From: Flavobacterium sp.
GTDB taxonomy: Bacteria > Bacteroidota > Bacteroidia > Flavobacteriales > Flavobacteriaceae
Reading direction: 5' to 3'
NCBI RefSeq assembly: GCF_027484945.1
Contig: NZ_JAIXRZ010000059.1
Coordinates: forward strand, 1 to 60,259
Length of the DNA stretch: 60,259 nucleotides
Positions 60,242-60,259 of this stretch are shown here, in pieces. The notes under the pieces were generated by a model. The model was given only the letters and a program-made list of their open reading frames with translations, was not told the origin of the DNA and made no database searches. Numbering within the stretch: position 1 is the first letter of the stretch; every line of letters starts with the position of its first letter. The position numbers and the translations under genes were made by a program.

Positions 60242-60259
60242 CAAATCAAATAGCCCTCT

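Overview
The window is a stretch of chromosome from a Flavobacteriia-type bacterium (phylum Bacteroidota), most likely Flavobacterium or a close relative. Several independent signs support this: a gliding-motility lipoprotein (GldI); two proteins with C-terminal type IX secretion (T9SS) sorting domains; a TonB receptor paired with a DUF4249 lipoprotein; Bacteroidota-typical families (DUF3570, DUF4266, DUF3276, DUF4249, PafA); low GC; and many promoters of the Bacteroidota form TAnnTTTG placed 20 to 60 bases before genes. No rRNA, tRNA, CRISPR array, prophage or insertion sequence was recognised. The region is mostly housekeeping.

Layout. 1-5558: the 3' end of purM, a small unknown gene, then a minus-strand operon nrnA-like / gldI / two exported cyclophilin-FKBP fusion isomerases, and the fluoride channel crcB. 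5742-14219: a plus-strand run with a methyltransferase, guaA, a four-LysM periplasmic-binding-like protein, OsmC, DUF3820, pyrG and yidC. 14334-21815: a fasciclin lipoprotein diverging from a MORN-repeat protein, then mnmA, a T9SS subtilase, a nitronate monooxygenase-like enzyme and the PafA phosphatase. 22000-27136: sucC, DUF1456, an esterase, a TerB-like protein and uvrB. 27366-30845: a compact thioredoxin / ApbE / DUF4266 / DUF3570 operon next to thiamine pyrophosphokinase. 31002-36320: outer-membrane genes (DUF4249, TonB receptor, an unknown secreted protein, acyloxyacyl hydrolase). 36367-45500: icd, rplS, trmD, a DUF1569 remnant, a third cyclophilin-FKBP protein, a one-heme lipoprotein, a PUR-type protein, an ABC exporter, leucine/valine dehydrogenase, nusB and yajC. 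45528-60241: a YdeI-like protein, a duplicated DNRLRE T9SS protein, pepT, secA, DUF2795, corrinoid adenosyltransferase, two ABC ATPases, a methyltransferase, a family 2 glycosyltransferase and a 2-oxoacid dehydrogenase E2 gene.

Main points of interest. (1) Two 7-bp-period arrays (23801-23861 and 55651-55745) have different sequences. Nearly every unit nevertheless has the form ACTnnnn, and both arrays abut the stop codon of a minus-strand gene. (2) The thioredoxin-ApbE-DUF4266-DUF3570 operon encodes a tiny lipoprotein ending in a Gly/Cys tail and an ApbE with no visible signal peptide, which suggests a poorly characterised flavin or thiol maturation system of the envelope. (3) A 16-bp near-perfect inverted repeat, with further copies of its core inside, occupies the fasciclin/MORN divergent region. 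(4) There are three cyclophilin-FKBP fusions plus GldI in one window. (5) Several structured intergenic elements and leader hairpins are visible. All functions are inferred from reading the sequence; no database search was run.
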